Positions 16,597 to 24,780 of a stretch of 39,078 nucleotides of DNA are shown here, piece after piece; the first letter of the stretch is position 1, and the number at the start of each line of letters is the position of its first letter. Position numbers and translations under genes: made by a program. The notes under the pieces are model-generated. The model was not told the origin of the DNA. It searched no databases and saw nothing but the letters and a program-made list of their open reading frames with translations. Origin of the DNA: an uncultured Mailhella sp. (GTDB lineage Bacteria; Desulfobacterota; Desulfovibrionia; Desulfovibrionales; Desulfovibrionaceae); NCBI RefSeq assembly GCF_905187505.1, contig NZ_CAJJIC010000009.1, positions 1 through 39,078 on the forward strand. Reading direction: 5' to 3'.

Positions 16597-17802
16597 ATGC
16601 GTATTCTTGTGCAGAAATTCGGAGGTTCCTCCGTCGCCGACCTGGAGTGCATGAAAAAGGTGCGCGCCAAGGTGCTTGCCGCGCTTGAGGAAGGCTACAA
16701 GGTAGTGGTGGTTCTCTCCGCCCGCTACGGCCAGACCAACAGCCTGCTGGAAAGGGCCTATCAGTGGTCGGACGAACCCGATCCCGCAGAACTCGACGTT
16801 CTGCTCACCACCGGCGAACAGGAGTCGGTGGCGCTTTTTTCCATGCTCCTGCGCGACTCCGGCGTGAAGGCCCGTTCCTTCCTGGGCTTTCAGCTGCCCG
16901 TCGTCACCGACGATGCCTACGGCAACGCCCGTATCGACACCATCGACGCCGATACCATCAAGGAGGCCTTCAAGACCTATGACGTCGTCGTCATGGCCGG
17001 CTTCCAGGGCCGCACGCCCGACATGCGTCTCACCACGCTTGGCCGCGGAGGCTCGGACACGTCCGCCGTCGCCGTGGCGGCCGCTCTCGGCGACGAGACC
17101 CGCTGCGACATCTATACCGACGTGGACGGCGTGTATACCACCGATCCGCGCATGTGCAAGGACGCCCACAAGATGGAGCGCATCAGCTACGACGAAATGC
17201 TGGAAATGGCCTCCATGGGTGCCAAGGTCCTGCAGATACGCTCCGTAGAAATCGCCGAAAAATATAATGTTCCCGTCCGGGTGCGTTCCACCTTCTCGAA
17301 CGATCCGGGCACGCTGGTCACCAAGGAGGACATCATGATGGAGTCCGTGCTCGTTTCGGGCATCGCATTTGATAAAGATCAAGCCAGAGTCACGCTCCGC
17401 GACGTGCACGACAGACCCGGTTCTGCGGCCAGCATCTTCAGCCCGCTGGGCAAGGCGGGCATCGTGGTGGACATGATCATTCAGACCGCCAGCCGCGACG
17501 GCGTCACCGACATGGCATTCACCGTGTCCCGCAAGGATCTGAAGCGCACCCTCGACGTGCTGGAAAAGGCCGCTCCCGCCTGCAGCAGCATCGAACATTC
17601 CTCCAACATCGCCAAGGTCTCCGTGGTGGGCGTGGGCATGCGCAATCACAGCGGCGCGGCCAGCCGTGCCTTCGACGCGCTCTACAAGGCCGGCATCAAC
17701 CTCATCATGATCAGCACCTCGGAAGTGAAGATTTCCTGTCTGGTGGACGAAGCCGACCTCGAGCTTGCGGTCAACGTCCTGCACAAGGAATTCGACCTGT
17801 AG
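16597..17802 (+). CDS. lysC: Aspartate kinase
   Basis: This enzyme phosphorylates aspartate and so opens the lysine, threonine and methionine branch. The product has 401 residues. The kinase domain starts ILVQKFGGSSVADLE, has GRGGSDTSAVAVAAAL near residue 150 and the substrate region YTDVDGVYTTDPRM. Two ACT domains follow, with VTLRDVHDRPGSAASIF and SVVGVGMRNHSGAASRAFDALYKAGIN, so end-product feedback inhibition (lysine and/or threonine) is expected from the family. There is no room for a lysine riboswitch in the 32-base gap upstream. It is the last gene of the acpS-nnr-tsaE-lysC run and is followed by a terminator. Confidence 0.97.
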   Translation: MRILVQKFGGSSVADLECMKKVRAKVLAALEEGYKVVVVLSARYGQTNSLLERAYQWSDEPDPAELDVLLTTGEQESVALFSMLLRDSGVKARSFLGFQLPVVTDDAYGNARIDTIDADTIKEAFKTYDVVVMAGFQGRTPDMRLTTLGRGGSDTSAVAVAAALGDETRCDIYTDVDGVYTTDPRMCKDAHKMERISYDEMLEMASMGAKVLQIRSVEIAEKYNVPVRVRSTFSNDPGTLVTKEDIMMESVLVSGIAFDKDQARVTLRDVHDRPGSAASIFSPLGKAGIVVDMIIQTASRDGVTDMAFTVSRKDLKRTLDVLEKAAPACSSIEHSSNIAKVSVVGVGMRNHSGAASRAFDALYKAGINLIMISTSEVKISCLVDEADLELAVNVLHKEFDL

Positions 17803-17837
17803 TCGTCCGGGCTTCGGCCCGGTCATGCCATATCGAC

Positions 17838-17865
17838 AAAGGGGAGCACGCTCCCCTTTCTTTTT
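17838..17865 (+). terminator. Terminator after lysC
   Basis: A perfect 9-bp stem (AAAGGGGAG with CTCCCCTTT) with a CACG loop is followed by CTTTTT, a clear intrinsic terminator. A smaller hairpin with a TTCG tetraloop (17807-17822) lies between it and the lysC stop. Confidence 0.9.
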
Positions 17866-17896
17866 CCATCCGCCGCAAGGATACGGCGAGGCCGCC

Positions 17897-18247
17897 ATGA
17901 CTCTTCATCTGCCCGTTCCCGTCATCACCGTCCTTCTGCTCATCGGCTCCAACATCTTCATGACCTATGCCTGGTACGGACATCTGCGTCATCACTCCCT
18001 CACGTTTGTGGGAGCCATTCTGGTGAGCTGGGGCATAGCCTTCTTCGAATACTGCCTTCAGGTGCCCGCCAACCGCGTGGGCTACGGCTATTTTTCCGCC
18101 GCCGAGCTCAAAACCATTCAGGAAGTCATTTCCCTGACCATATTCGGCATATTCTCCACGCTCTATCTCGGGGAGAGCCTCACATGGAATCATGCCGTGG
18201 GCTTTGCGCTCATTGTGGCCGGGGCCTTCTTCGTATTCAAGGGATGA
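17897..18247 (+). CDS. DMT-type small membrane protein (DUF486 family)
   Basis: The product has 116 residues from the ATG at 17897 and four hydrophobic helices: about residues 8-26, 31-50, 72-90 and 95-113. Characteristic stretches are IGSNIFMTYAWYGHL, SWGIAFFEYCLQVPANRVGY and FSAAELKTIQEVISLTIFG. This pattern fits the DUF486/DMT superfamily of small inner-membrane proteins, whose substrate is unknown. Transport is likely but not shown. The frame is open from 17765, overlapping lysC, but the added residues are basic and not hydrophobic. The ribosome site is weak, and the lysC terminator separates it from the upstream operon. Confidence 0.85.
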   Translation: MTLHLPVPVITVLLLIGSNIFMTYAWYGHLRHHSLTFVGAILVSWGIAFFEYCLQVPANRVGYGYFSAAELKTIQEVISLTIFGIFSTLYLGESLTWNHAVGFALIVAGAFFVFKG

Positions 18248-18449
18248 CCTTTCCGCAAGCTGAGGCGTCACAAAACCTTATGTGTTGAACAAAAACGCCT
18301 TCTGACGAGCGGAGGCTTCTCCTACGGAGCTCCCGGCTTCCCCCTCCGGGATTCGCGCCCATGGTCCGGCCCTCCGCTTCAGACAAACGCCGCCGGGAGA
18401 CGACGCGACTTTCAGACGCTTTCACGCGGAATCTGACCAGGACAGAACC

Positions 18450-20903
18450 ATGATCTGCCATGTCGCCCTCTGCACGCCGCCCTACGCCACGCTGAGCTAT
18501 CTGACGCCCGGAGAATTTCCCGACTTTCCGTGGCGCATCGGCCTTCGCGTGGCCGTACCGCTCGGCAACGGAGCCATACGCGCGGGCGTCGTCACGGCCG
18601 TGTTTGCCGACGACGACAAGAACGCCCTAAAAGAATGCGCCTCCGGTCAGCACGGCATGAAAAGAAACGGGGACATCACCCTGCGCCCCATCACCTGGCC
18701 GCTGGAACTCTCGCCGCTTCTTCCGCAGGACTATATGGAAACCGTGGAGCAGCTTGCCGCGCGTCAGTACTCCTCGCCGGGACGGGTGCTCGGCAACCTT
18801 CTGCCCCAGGGACTGAGAGTCACCGCGCGCATACGCGTGCGGCAGTATCTGCCCGACATTGACGGAAAAGGACGCAAGCCCCGCCTTTTCGCCCTGCGCG
18901 ACATTCCCGCCATGCCTGCCGAAGAACGCGCCCCTCTGGCTCAGGACTTCATGCACGGCCGGGCGGAAATTCTCATGCTGGCTGAAGACGCCGCCGACGG
19001 CGAGCTCTGCGCCCTTGCCTGCGATCCGCCGTGGCCGGTGCGCCCCAACGCCGTGAAGCAGCGCGAAATGCTCGACTGGCTGCTGCAAAACGGCGTGGTG
19101 TCACGCAAAAGACTGCGCGAAGCTCTGCCCGACAGCTCCCAGACGCTCACGGCGCTCATCAAAAACAAGCTCGTGGAACTGCGCCCCGCCGCGCCCGACG
19201 AAGAGGAAGCGGAAATAGGCGAGGAGCTTCTGCCTCCGCCGGAGCCTCCCTTTCAGCTCACGGACGAGCAGCAGGCGGCTCTCGAAGAATACTGCGGAGA
19301 AATGGACGCTCTCGCACGGGGGGAAAAGCGTCCCTTCGCCCATCTTCTTTTCGGCATCACGGGCAGCGGCAAGACCGCCGTGTATCTGGAACTCGCCCAC
19401 GCCTGCCTTCAGAGAGGACGCTCCGCGCTCATTCTCGCCCCGGAAGTGGCCATAGCCCTCAAGCTGCGCCGGGACGCCGAACAGCGCTTTCCCGGAATGC
19501 CCATATTCTTCTACCACGGCTATCAGAGTCAGCAGCAGCGGGAACGCACCTTCCGTCGTCTCGCCGCCCGCAGGGACCCGTGTCTCATCATCGGCACGCG
19601 CTCCGCGCTCTTTCTGCCCGTGCCGCCGCTCGGGGCCATCGTTCTGGACGAAGAGCACGACGGCTCCTTCAAGCAGGAAGACCGCCTTCCCTATCAGGCC
19701 AAGGAAGTGGCCTGGGAGAGGGCACGCAGACACAGCGCACTGCTCATTCTCGGTTCGGCCACGCCGGACATCAAGACCTTTCACGCGGCAAGGGAAGGAC
19801 TCTTTCCCATCTCGAGACTGACGCACCGCACGGGCGGCGGCACTCTGCCCGCCATAGAGCTTGTGGACATCAAGGATCAGCCTGCCTCAAGGCTTCTTTC
19901 TCCGCGTGCCGTGGAAGCTCTCAGGGAAACCGTTCAGAAAGGCGAGCAGGCCGTTGTGCTGCTCAACCGCAGGGGCTACGCGCCGCTCATGTACTGCCTG
20001 AACTGCGGAACCGTGGCAAAATGCCCCAACTGCGACATAGCCCTTACCTACCACAAGAAGCGCGAACAGCTCGTCTGCCACTACTGCGGGCACACGCGTC
20101 CCTTTCCCTCGCCCTGCGAAAAATGCGGAGGGCTGAACTTCCTGCCCATGGGAGAAGGTACGGAAAAGCTGGAAGAAAGCCTTGCCGGGGAAGAGCTTGC
20201 CGGAGCGCTTCCGCCGGGAGGCCGAGTGCTCCGGCTCGACCGCGACAGCACGAGCCGGCCCGGACGCATGGAAGAAATACTCGCCGCCTTTGCCCGGCAG
20301 GAGGCGCAGGTGCTCGTGGGCACGCAGATGCTCTCCAAGGGACATCACTTTCCCAACGTCACGCTTGCCGTGGTGGCCGACGGCGACATGGGCCTGAACA
20401 TGCCCGACTACCGCTCGGCGGAACGCACCTTTCAGCTTCTCGTGCAGTCATCGGGACGCGCCGGACGCGGAGAAAAGCCGGGACGCGTGCTCATTCAGAC
20501 GAGAGACATTCATCACTACTGCTGGGACTTCGTGAAAACAGGCGACTACGAAGGCTTTTATGAACATGAAATAGCCCTGAGAAAGCAGCGTCGCTACCCG
20601 CCCTTCGTCAAGCTGGCGCTTGTCCGGCTTTCCTATCCGTGGGACTGGAAGGACGGCCAGAGCCGCGTGAACGCCTTTGCCGCAGCCCTTCGGAGTCACG
20701 GCCGCGCCCTCGGCCTTACCGTGCTCGGCCCGGCCCCTGCGCCGCTTGCCCGCATTCAGGGCCGCATGCGCTTTCAGTGCCTCATGAAGGCCGATTCCTG
20801 GCAACACGTGCGTCAGGCCTACGCTCTCGCGCTGAGAGACCTCGGCAACATGCCCCACGAGCTCAGAATATCCCTCGATCTCGACCCCGTGAACATGCTC
20901 TAG
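18450..20903 (+). CDS. priA: Primosomal protein N' (replication restart helicase PriA)
   Basis: PriA recognises stalled forks and reloads the replicative helicase. The product has 817 residues, somewhat longer than the E. coli protein (732). The N-terminal 3'-end-binding domain begins VALCTPPYATLSYLTPGEF. The winged-helix region is near residue 210. The helicase core has Walker A GITGSGKTAVYLELA, IGTRSALFLPVPPLG, the DEEH box and LILGSATPDIKT. The zinc-binding insertion has CLNCGTVAKCPNCD and CHYCG-x8-CEKCGG. Later helicase motifs include VLVGTQMLSKGHHFPNVTLA and QSSGRAGRGEKPG. The extra length appears to lie in the first 250 residues. Confidence 0.96.
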   Translation: MICHVALCTPPYATLSYLTPGEFPDFPWRIGLRVAVPLGNGAIRAGVVTAVFADDDKNALKECASGQHGMKRNGDITLRPITWPLELSPLLPQDYMETVEQLAARQYSSPGRVLGNLLPQGLRVTARIRVRQYLPDIDGKGRKPRLFALRDIPAMPAEERAPLAQDFMHGRAEILMLAEDAADGELCALACDPPWPVRPNAVKQREMLDWLLQNGVVSRKRLREALPDSSQTLTALIKNKLVELRPAAPDEEEAEIGEELLPPPEPPFQLTDEQQAALEEYCGEMDALARGEKRPFAHLLFGITGSGKTAVYLELAHACLQRGRSALILAPEVAIALKLRRDAEQRFPGMPIFFYHGYQSQQQRERTFRRLAARRDPCLIIGTRSALFLPVPPLGAIVLDEEHDGSFKQEDRLPYQAKEVAWERARRHSALLILGSATPDIKTFHAAREGLFPISRLTHRTGGGTLPAIELVDIKDQPASRLLSPRAVEALRETVQKGEQAVVLLNRRGYAPLMYCLNCGTVAKCPNCDIALTYHKKREQLVCHYCGHTRPFPSPCEKCGGLNFLPMGEGTEKLEESLAGEELAGALPPGGRVLRLDRDSTSRPGRMEEILAAFARQEAQVLVGTQMLSKGHHFPNVTLAVVADGDMGLNMPDYRSAERTFQLLVQSSGRAGRGEKPGRVLIQTRDIHHYCWDFVKTGDYEGFYEHEIALRKQRRYPPFVKLALVRLSYPWDWKDGQSRVNAFAAALRSHGRALGLTVLGPAPAPLARIQGRMRFQCLMKADSWQHVRQAYALALRDLGNMPHELRISLDLDPVNML

Positions 20904-20973
20904 CATGCGCGGACGCCGCAAACGGCCTCCGCCGGGAAAAGGGCGAGAGCCTGAAGCGCACGCGCCGAAGACG

Positions 20974-21014
20974 AAAAAGGCCGGGCCGCCCGCAAGGGGA
21001 ACGGCTCCGGCCTT
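20974..21014 (-). terminator. Terminator of the secreted-protein gene
   Basis: AAGGCCGG (20977-20984) pairs with CCGGCCTT (21007-21014), and on the minus strand a TTTTT tract follows. It lies 23 bases past the stop of the exported 143-residue protein. Confidence 0.75.
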
Positions 21015-21037
21015 CACGACTGACGAAAACCGACCGA

Positions 21038-21469
21038 TCAGAACTTATACACGTCCAGAGAAATGGCGGAAGAGGGCTGTCCGTCATCGCCGGGGAACAC
21101 GCGGGCACGCACCTTGTCGCCCTTCTTGAGGTCGGCGATGCCCTTCTTGGTCTCCCAGGTGAAAATGTCGGCGTACACGTTTTCCACCAGCGTGTTGTCC
21201 GTCACCTTGACGGTGGAAACTTCGCCCTGCTTGTCCTTGAGGGTGAAGGTGCCGTTCTTGACGTCAACGCTCTCCACAACGCCGCGTTCCACGACGAAGA
21301 GCGGGAAGGTGACCACGATTTCCTCACTGGGCGCCACGATGACGAAGGGAGTATCGGCCACGGTCTGCTTCGCCGCCTTGGGAGCGGGAGCGGAATCGGC
21401 GGCAAGGGCCATCGCGGGAGCCAGAAGGATACCACAGCAGAAACCGGTGAACAGAGTCTTGATGCGCAT
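21038..21469 (-). CDS. Unrecognised exported protein with probable beta-rich domain
   Basis: I do not recognise this 143-residue protein. It begins with a clear signal peptide: MRIK, a hydrophobic stretch to about residue 22, and an ALA-A signal peptidase I site. A short Ala/Pro/Lys-rich spacer follows. The rest alternates hydrophobic and polar residues, with FVIVAPSEEIVVTFPLFVVERGVVESVDVKNGTFTLKDKQGE and DLKKGDKVRARVFPGDD, read in pieces. That suggests an OB- or barrel-like beta fold similar in feel to DUF5666-type periplasmic domains. There is no lipobox, cysteine pair in the mature part or membrane helix, so it is probably periplasmic and soluble. It lies 18 bases downstream of the class IV aminotransferase stop and has its own ribosome site (TGAGGAAC). 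Confidence 0.75.
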   Translation of the reverse strand: MRIKTLFTGFCCGILLAPAMALAADSAPAPKAAKQTVADTPFVIVAPSEEIVVTFPLFVVERGVVESVDVKNGTFTLKDKQGEVSTVKVTDNTLVENVYADIFTWETKKGIADLKKGDKVRARVFPGDDGQPSSAISLDVYKF

Positions 21470-21487
21470 AAGTTCCTCACTTGTTGA

Positions 21488-22438
21488 TCATTGGAGGAAC
21501 GGCACGCCTCCGGTCACAAGAGCGTCATGCAGCAGATGGCGCAGCCTGTCCGCCATGGGACCGGGACGGCCGTCGCCTACAGGCTTGCCGTTGTAGTGCG
21601 TGACCGCCACGCACTCGCATGTAGTACCAAGTACCAGAATCTCGGAGGCCTGTTCTACTATTTCTTCAGTGATATCAGTGATAACTACGGGCATGAAGTC
21701 CCGGGCGATCTCCATGGCCCGTATGGCCGTGGTGCCCGGAAGCGCGTGACGGAACCTGGGCATGAGCATGCGCCCCTCCCTGTCCACCAGCGCCACGTTG
21801 GCAATGGCGGCCTCGGCAAGAAAGCCGTCGTCATCGAAGGAAAAGGTAAGGTCCACGCCCTTTTCCCGGGCTTCCTTCGCCATGAGGGCGTTGGCGAGAT
21901 AGTTGGTGGACTTTATCTGCGCAAGCCATTCCTGCTTGGCCGGAACGGCGCTTCTTGCGGCCGTAAGGCCCTTCTCCCAGAAGGACTCGGGAAGCGGCTT
22001 TCCCCGGGTGGCCACAATGTACAGACTGCTTTCAGGACATTCCGCAGGATCCACGCCGAGGCCGCCGCAGCCTCGGCCGAGCAGAACCTTGAGACCGCCG
22101 TAAGGCTCGCCGCCGGCCTTCGCCACGTCGAGCATGAGGGCCCGCACCTCCTCCCACGGGCAGGGAGGCACCAGCGACAGCGTGGAGGCGGAATGCTTCA
22201 TGCGCTCAAGATGGGCGTCGAGCTGCACGACGCGGCCTTCAAGGAAGGTGAGACTTTCAAAAATGGCGTCGCCGCGGTGCACCATGTGGTCGTCCAGCGG
22301 CACGAGCAGAAGACGCGGATCCCGACAGATCGCTCCCATGCGATGTTCGTAAAAGGCCGTGACACTGGCCGCGCCCCTGCGCGGCAGATCCATGAGCTTC
22401 GCCGTCCACTCGGCGGCGTCTATGACGGGAACAGACAT
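21488..22438 (-). CDS. Class IV (branched-chain/D-amino acid type) PLP aminotransferase
   Basis: The product has 316 residues from the ATG at 22438 (GGAG upstream). It is a fold-type IV PLP enzyme, with the conserved HRGDAIFESLTFLEGRVVQLDAHLERM near residue 54 and the PLP-binding Lys176 in AQIKSTNYLANALMAKEA. FLAEAAIANVALVD holds the phosphate-contacting Glu region, and LPGTTAIRAMEIA near residue 245 also binds phosphate. Members of this family act on branched-chain amino acids, D-alanine or aminodeoxychorismate, and these motifs do not separate the three. An N-terminal extension of about 45 residues before the core is a little long. The neighbours give no pathway clue. Confidence 0.88.
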   Translation of the reverse strand: MSVPVIDAAEWTAKLMDLPRRGAASVTAFYEHRMGAICRDPRLLLVPLDDHMVHRGDAIFESLTFLEGRVVQLDAHLERMKHSASTLSLVPPCPWEEVRALMLDVAKAGGEPYGGLKVLLGRGCGGLGVDPAECPESSLYIVATRGKPLPESFWEKGLTAARSAVPAKQEWLAQIKSTNYLANALMAKEAREKGVDLTFSFDDDGFLAEAAIANVALVDREGRMLMPRFRHALPGTTAIRAMEIARDFMPVVITDITEEIVEQASEILVLGTTCECVAVTHYNGKPVGDGRPGPMADRLRHLLHDALVTGGVPFLQ

Positions 22439-22644
22439 GACACACTCTCCATGCTGGCACGAAGGCCAGAATTTCCTACCGGCGCGGCACGGGGCGGCAG
22501 CGCAGGGACGCGCTCCCAAAAGCTCCATGCGCGAACCGGCACAGCGACGGGCGGCGCCCGAAACGCATGACGGCGCCGCGACAGCAACATTGCTCTAGCT
22601 CAAAAAAAGGCGGGAGTACAGGCATGAGACCTCTTTCGGGCACG

Positions 22645-22668
22645 AAAAAAGGCCTGCCGAAGCAGGCC
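22645..22668 (-). terminator. Terminator of the HU/IHF gene
   Basis: A perfect hairpin (GGCCTGC-TTCG-GCAGGCC on the minus strand) followed by TTTTTT is a textbook intrinsic terminator 27 bases after the stop. Confidence 0.92.
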
Positions 22669-22694
22669 CTTCTTGCACGGGACACCGCCCTGGA

Positions 22695-23000
22695 CTACGC
22701 CTCTTCGCCGCCGTTGAGTTCCATGCGGAACTTGCGGGAGAGACGGAACACCACCACCTTGCGGGGAGGCAGGGTGATGGATTCATCAGTCTGCGGGTTG
22801 CGTCCCTTGCGGGCGTTTTTGTCATAGGCTTCAAACTTGCCGAATCCGCTGATGAGAAGCGCGTCATCCTTCTTGATGGCCTGCTTCATCAGTGCAAGCA
22901 GGTTTTCAACGATATTCTTCACTTCCGCACGGTTGCGGCCGAGATTCTTGTCATTGTATACCGCTTCCACAATGTCAGCCTTGGTCAGAGCCTTGTTCAT
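22695..23000 (-). CDS. HU/IHF-family DNA-binding protein (IHF alpha-like)
   Basis: This is a small DNA-bending protein. It has 101 residues, against about 90 for HU. The helical dimer part begins MNKALTKADIVEAVYNDKNL and runs to about residue 45. The beta arm follows with the family signature GFGKFEAYDKNARKGRNPQT, where the intercalating Pro lies in GRNPQT. The arm ends in LPPRKVVVFRLSRKFRMELNG, with a short acidic tail. The pattern is closer to IHF alpha than to HU, but the subunit cannot be fixed without alignment. It has an AGGAGGAAAG ribosome site and its own terminator, so it is probably monocistronic. Confidence 0.93.
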   Translation of the reverse strand: MNKALTKADIVEAVYNDKNLGRNRAEVKNIVENLLALMKQAIKKDDALLISGFGKFEAYDKNARKGRNPQTDESITLPPRKVVVFRLSRKFRMELNGGEEA

Positions 23001-23036
23001 GCTTTCCTCCTGCCATTCCTTCCTGATACGGATTTA

Positions 23037-23456
23037 CTATTCCAGACACGAGGCCACTTTCGCGGCCATGGCCTGCATGGCTTCGGCGTCGGGATAATTC
23101 CCCTGCTCCCACACGCCGAGCCCGTCCCCGTCGAAACGGGGAATGATGTGCCAATGGATATGAAACATGGTCTGCCCTGCGGACAATCCGTTATTCTGCA
23201 TGACGTTGAATCCCGTGGCGCCGGTGGCCTTCATGACGGCCGCCCCCAGCTTCTTCAACGCGGAAAACACCGCAGGCGCGATGTCGCAGGATACTTCAAG
23301 CATGTCCTTATAGTGCTTTTTGGGGATCACCAGCGTGTGGCCGGGATGCACGGGAGAAAGATCAAGAAATGCCAGGACGACATCATCCTCGTATACCTTC
23401 GCGCAGGGAATGTCCCCGTTTGCGATGAGGCAGAAAATACATTTTTCTTCAGACAT
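23037..23456 (-). CDS. HIT-family nucleotide hydrolase (HinT-like)
   Basis: This cytoplasmic protein of 139 residues belongs to the histidine triad family, which hydrolyses nucleoside phosphoramidates and similar adenylated compounds. It starts CIFCLIANGDIPCAKVYEDD. Middle motifs are LDLSPVHPGHTLVIPKKHY, then FNVMQNNGLSAGQTMFHIHWHIIPR with the triad HIHWHII. The two cysteines in CIFC are part of the zinc-site pattern seen in many HinT proteins, although the remaining ligands are not obvious. The ATG at 23456 has a GGAGG sequence at a slightly long spacing. The open frame up to 23513 is basic and lacks similarity. Confidence 0.94.
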   Translation of the reverse strand: MSEEKCIFCLIANGDIPCAKVYEDDVVLAFLDLSPVHPGHTLVIPKKHYKDMLEVSCDIAPAVFSALKKLGAAVMKATGATGFNVMQNNGLSAGQTMFHIHWHIIPRFDGDGLGVWEQGNYPDAEAMQAMAAKVASCLE

Positions 23457-23564
23457 GACAGTACAGACCTCCAGAGACCTCCCGCGTTTTTGACGCGGGG
23501 AAGACCTTGTCATCCTAAGCGCAAGCGATTAGAACATCAAGAGCTTTTCTCCCAAGGAAAAAAA

Positions 23565-24635
23565 ATGTCACCTCTTTCGCCTCATTTTGGTCATGCATCG
23601 TTAGACCGCGTCATTTTCAAAACAGGGGCACGACAGCACAGAGCCGATCGCATCATTCCGGTATTTTTGCCTTTTCTCGGATGCCCGGGACACTGCGTGT
23701 ACTGCGCGCAGGACAGGCAGACGGGCGAAGGAGCATCGAAAGGCGTTCGCGCCATCCTCGAAAAAGCCTGTGCCGCAACGACCGAAATGTCGCCTTGCCG
23801 TCCCGGAGAAGGCCGGGAGCTCGCCTTTTACGGAGGCACCTTCACGGCTCTTCCCCCATCCGACCGCAGTTCGTGCCTCGATTTTCTGGGCAGACTCCGC
23901 AGGGAAGGACGCATCACGCGCGCCCGCTGCTCCACAAGGCCGGACGCTCTTGCCCCGGACGTGCTGGAAGAACTTTGTCGAAGCGGCGTGGACCTCGTGG
24001 AACTCGGCATACAAAGCTTTGACGATCACGCTCTTGCCCTTTCCCGCAGGGGATACTCCGGCAAAGAGGCCGAAGAGGGATGCAAAAAGGTGCTCGAAGC
24101 CGGCCTTTCACTCGGCGTACAGCTTCTTCCCGGCATGCCGGGAAGTTCCCCGGACGTCTTTCTTGACGACGTGAAGAAGGCGCTCTCCCTTTCCCCCTCC
24201 TGTCTGCGCTTCTATCCCTGCCTCGTTCCCGAAGGAACCGTGCTCGCGCGCTGGTACCGAGAAGGCCGCTACGCTCCATGGACGATAGAAGAAACCGTGC
24301 GCACACTGGGGGAGGCCCTTCGTCTCGCCTGGCAGGCGGATGTTTCCGTCATCCGGCTCTCCGTGGCCCCGGAACCCGCCTTCGACGCCGCGCTCATCGC
24401 CGGTCCGAGACACCCGGCGCTCGGAGCGCTCATCCAGGCCGAAGCGCTTCTTCTCTCCGCAGAGGACGCCGTGCGCAGACTCGGACGCTCTCCCGTCCGA
24501 CTCACGCTGCCGCGCTCCTGCCAGGGATTCATGTACGGCGACAGGGGCGCATTGAAAGCGCGCTGGCTGGCTCTCGGCCTGAAGCCGGAAAACATCGCAT
24601 TTGACGCAAACGCCCGCAGCGCCACCCTGTTCTGA
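23565..24635 (+). CDS. Elp3-like radical SAM protein without acetyltransferase domain
   Basis: The product has 356 residues from the ATG at 23565, preceded by AAGGAAAA. The 4Fe-4S and SAM motif is FLGCPGHCVYCAQDRQTGEG, with cysteines C-x3-C-x2-C. Further radical SAM elements are ELAFYGGTFTALPP, ARCSTRPDALAPDVLEELC, VDLVELGIQSFDDHALALSRRGY and LGVQLLPGMPG. This is the pattern of the Elp3/COG1243 group. The C-terminal GNAT acetyltransferase domain of true Elp3 is absent, and the last 80 residues show no known domain to me. The substrate is unknown, and tRNA modification is only a guess from the family. Upstream lies the divergent HIT gene, downstream topA. Confidence 0.85.
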   Translation: MSPLSPHFGHASLDRVIFKTGARQHRADRIIPVFLPFLGCPGHCVYCAQDRQTGEGASKGVRAILEKACAATTEMSPCRPGEGRELAFYGGTFTALPPSDRSSCLDFLGRLRREGRITRARCSTRPDALAPDVLEELCRSGVDLVELGIQSFDDHALALSRRGYSGKEAEEGCKKVLEAGLSLGVQLLPGMPGSSPDVFLDDVKKALSLSPSCLRFYPCLVPEGTVLARWYREGRYAPWTIEETVRTLGEALRLAWQADVSVIRLSVAPEPAFDAALIAGPRHPALGALIQAEALLLSAEDAVRRLGRSPVRLTLPRSCQGFMYGDRGALKARWLALGLKPENIAFDANARSATLF

Positions 24636-24668
24636 GCGCTCCCGGCTCCCGGATTCCCTGCAGGAGCA

Positions 24669-24689
24669 GGAGAAATGCGTCATTTCTCC
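24669..24689. repeat. Perfect 9-bp inverted repeat upstream of topA
   Basis: GGAGAAATG (24669-24677) and CATTTCTCC (24681-24689) are separated by CGT. It lies between the radical SAM gene and the topA promoter. It has no U tract on the plus strand, so it could be an operator or a weak transcript end for the upstream gene. Confidence 0.5.
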
Positions 24690-24699
24690 CGTCCGGGAC

Positions 24700-24727
24700 T
24701 TGACGCTCCCCCCTTTTAACGTATGTT
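24700..24727 (+). promoter_or_regulatory. Probable sigma-70 promoter of topA
   Basis: TTGACG (24700-24705) and TATGTT (24722-24727) are separated by 16 bases, giving five of six and four of six consensus positions. The predicted start of transcription lies about 45 bases before the topA ATG. Confidence 0.6.
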
Positions 24728-24780
24728 CCTTGACGACGGAGGCTCAACCTCCCTTTGAAATTCCTACTTGTGAGCGAGCT

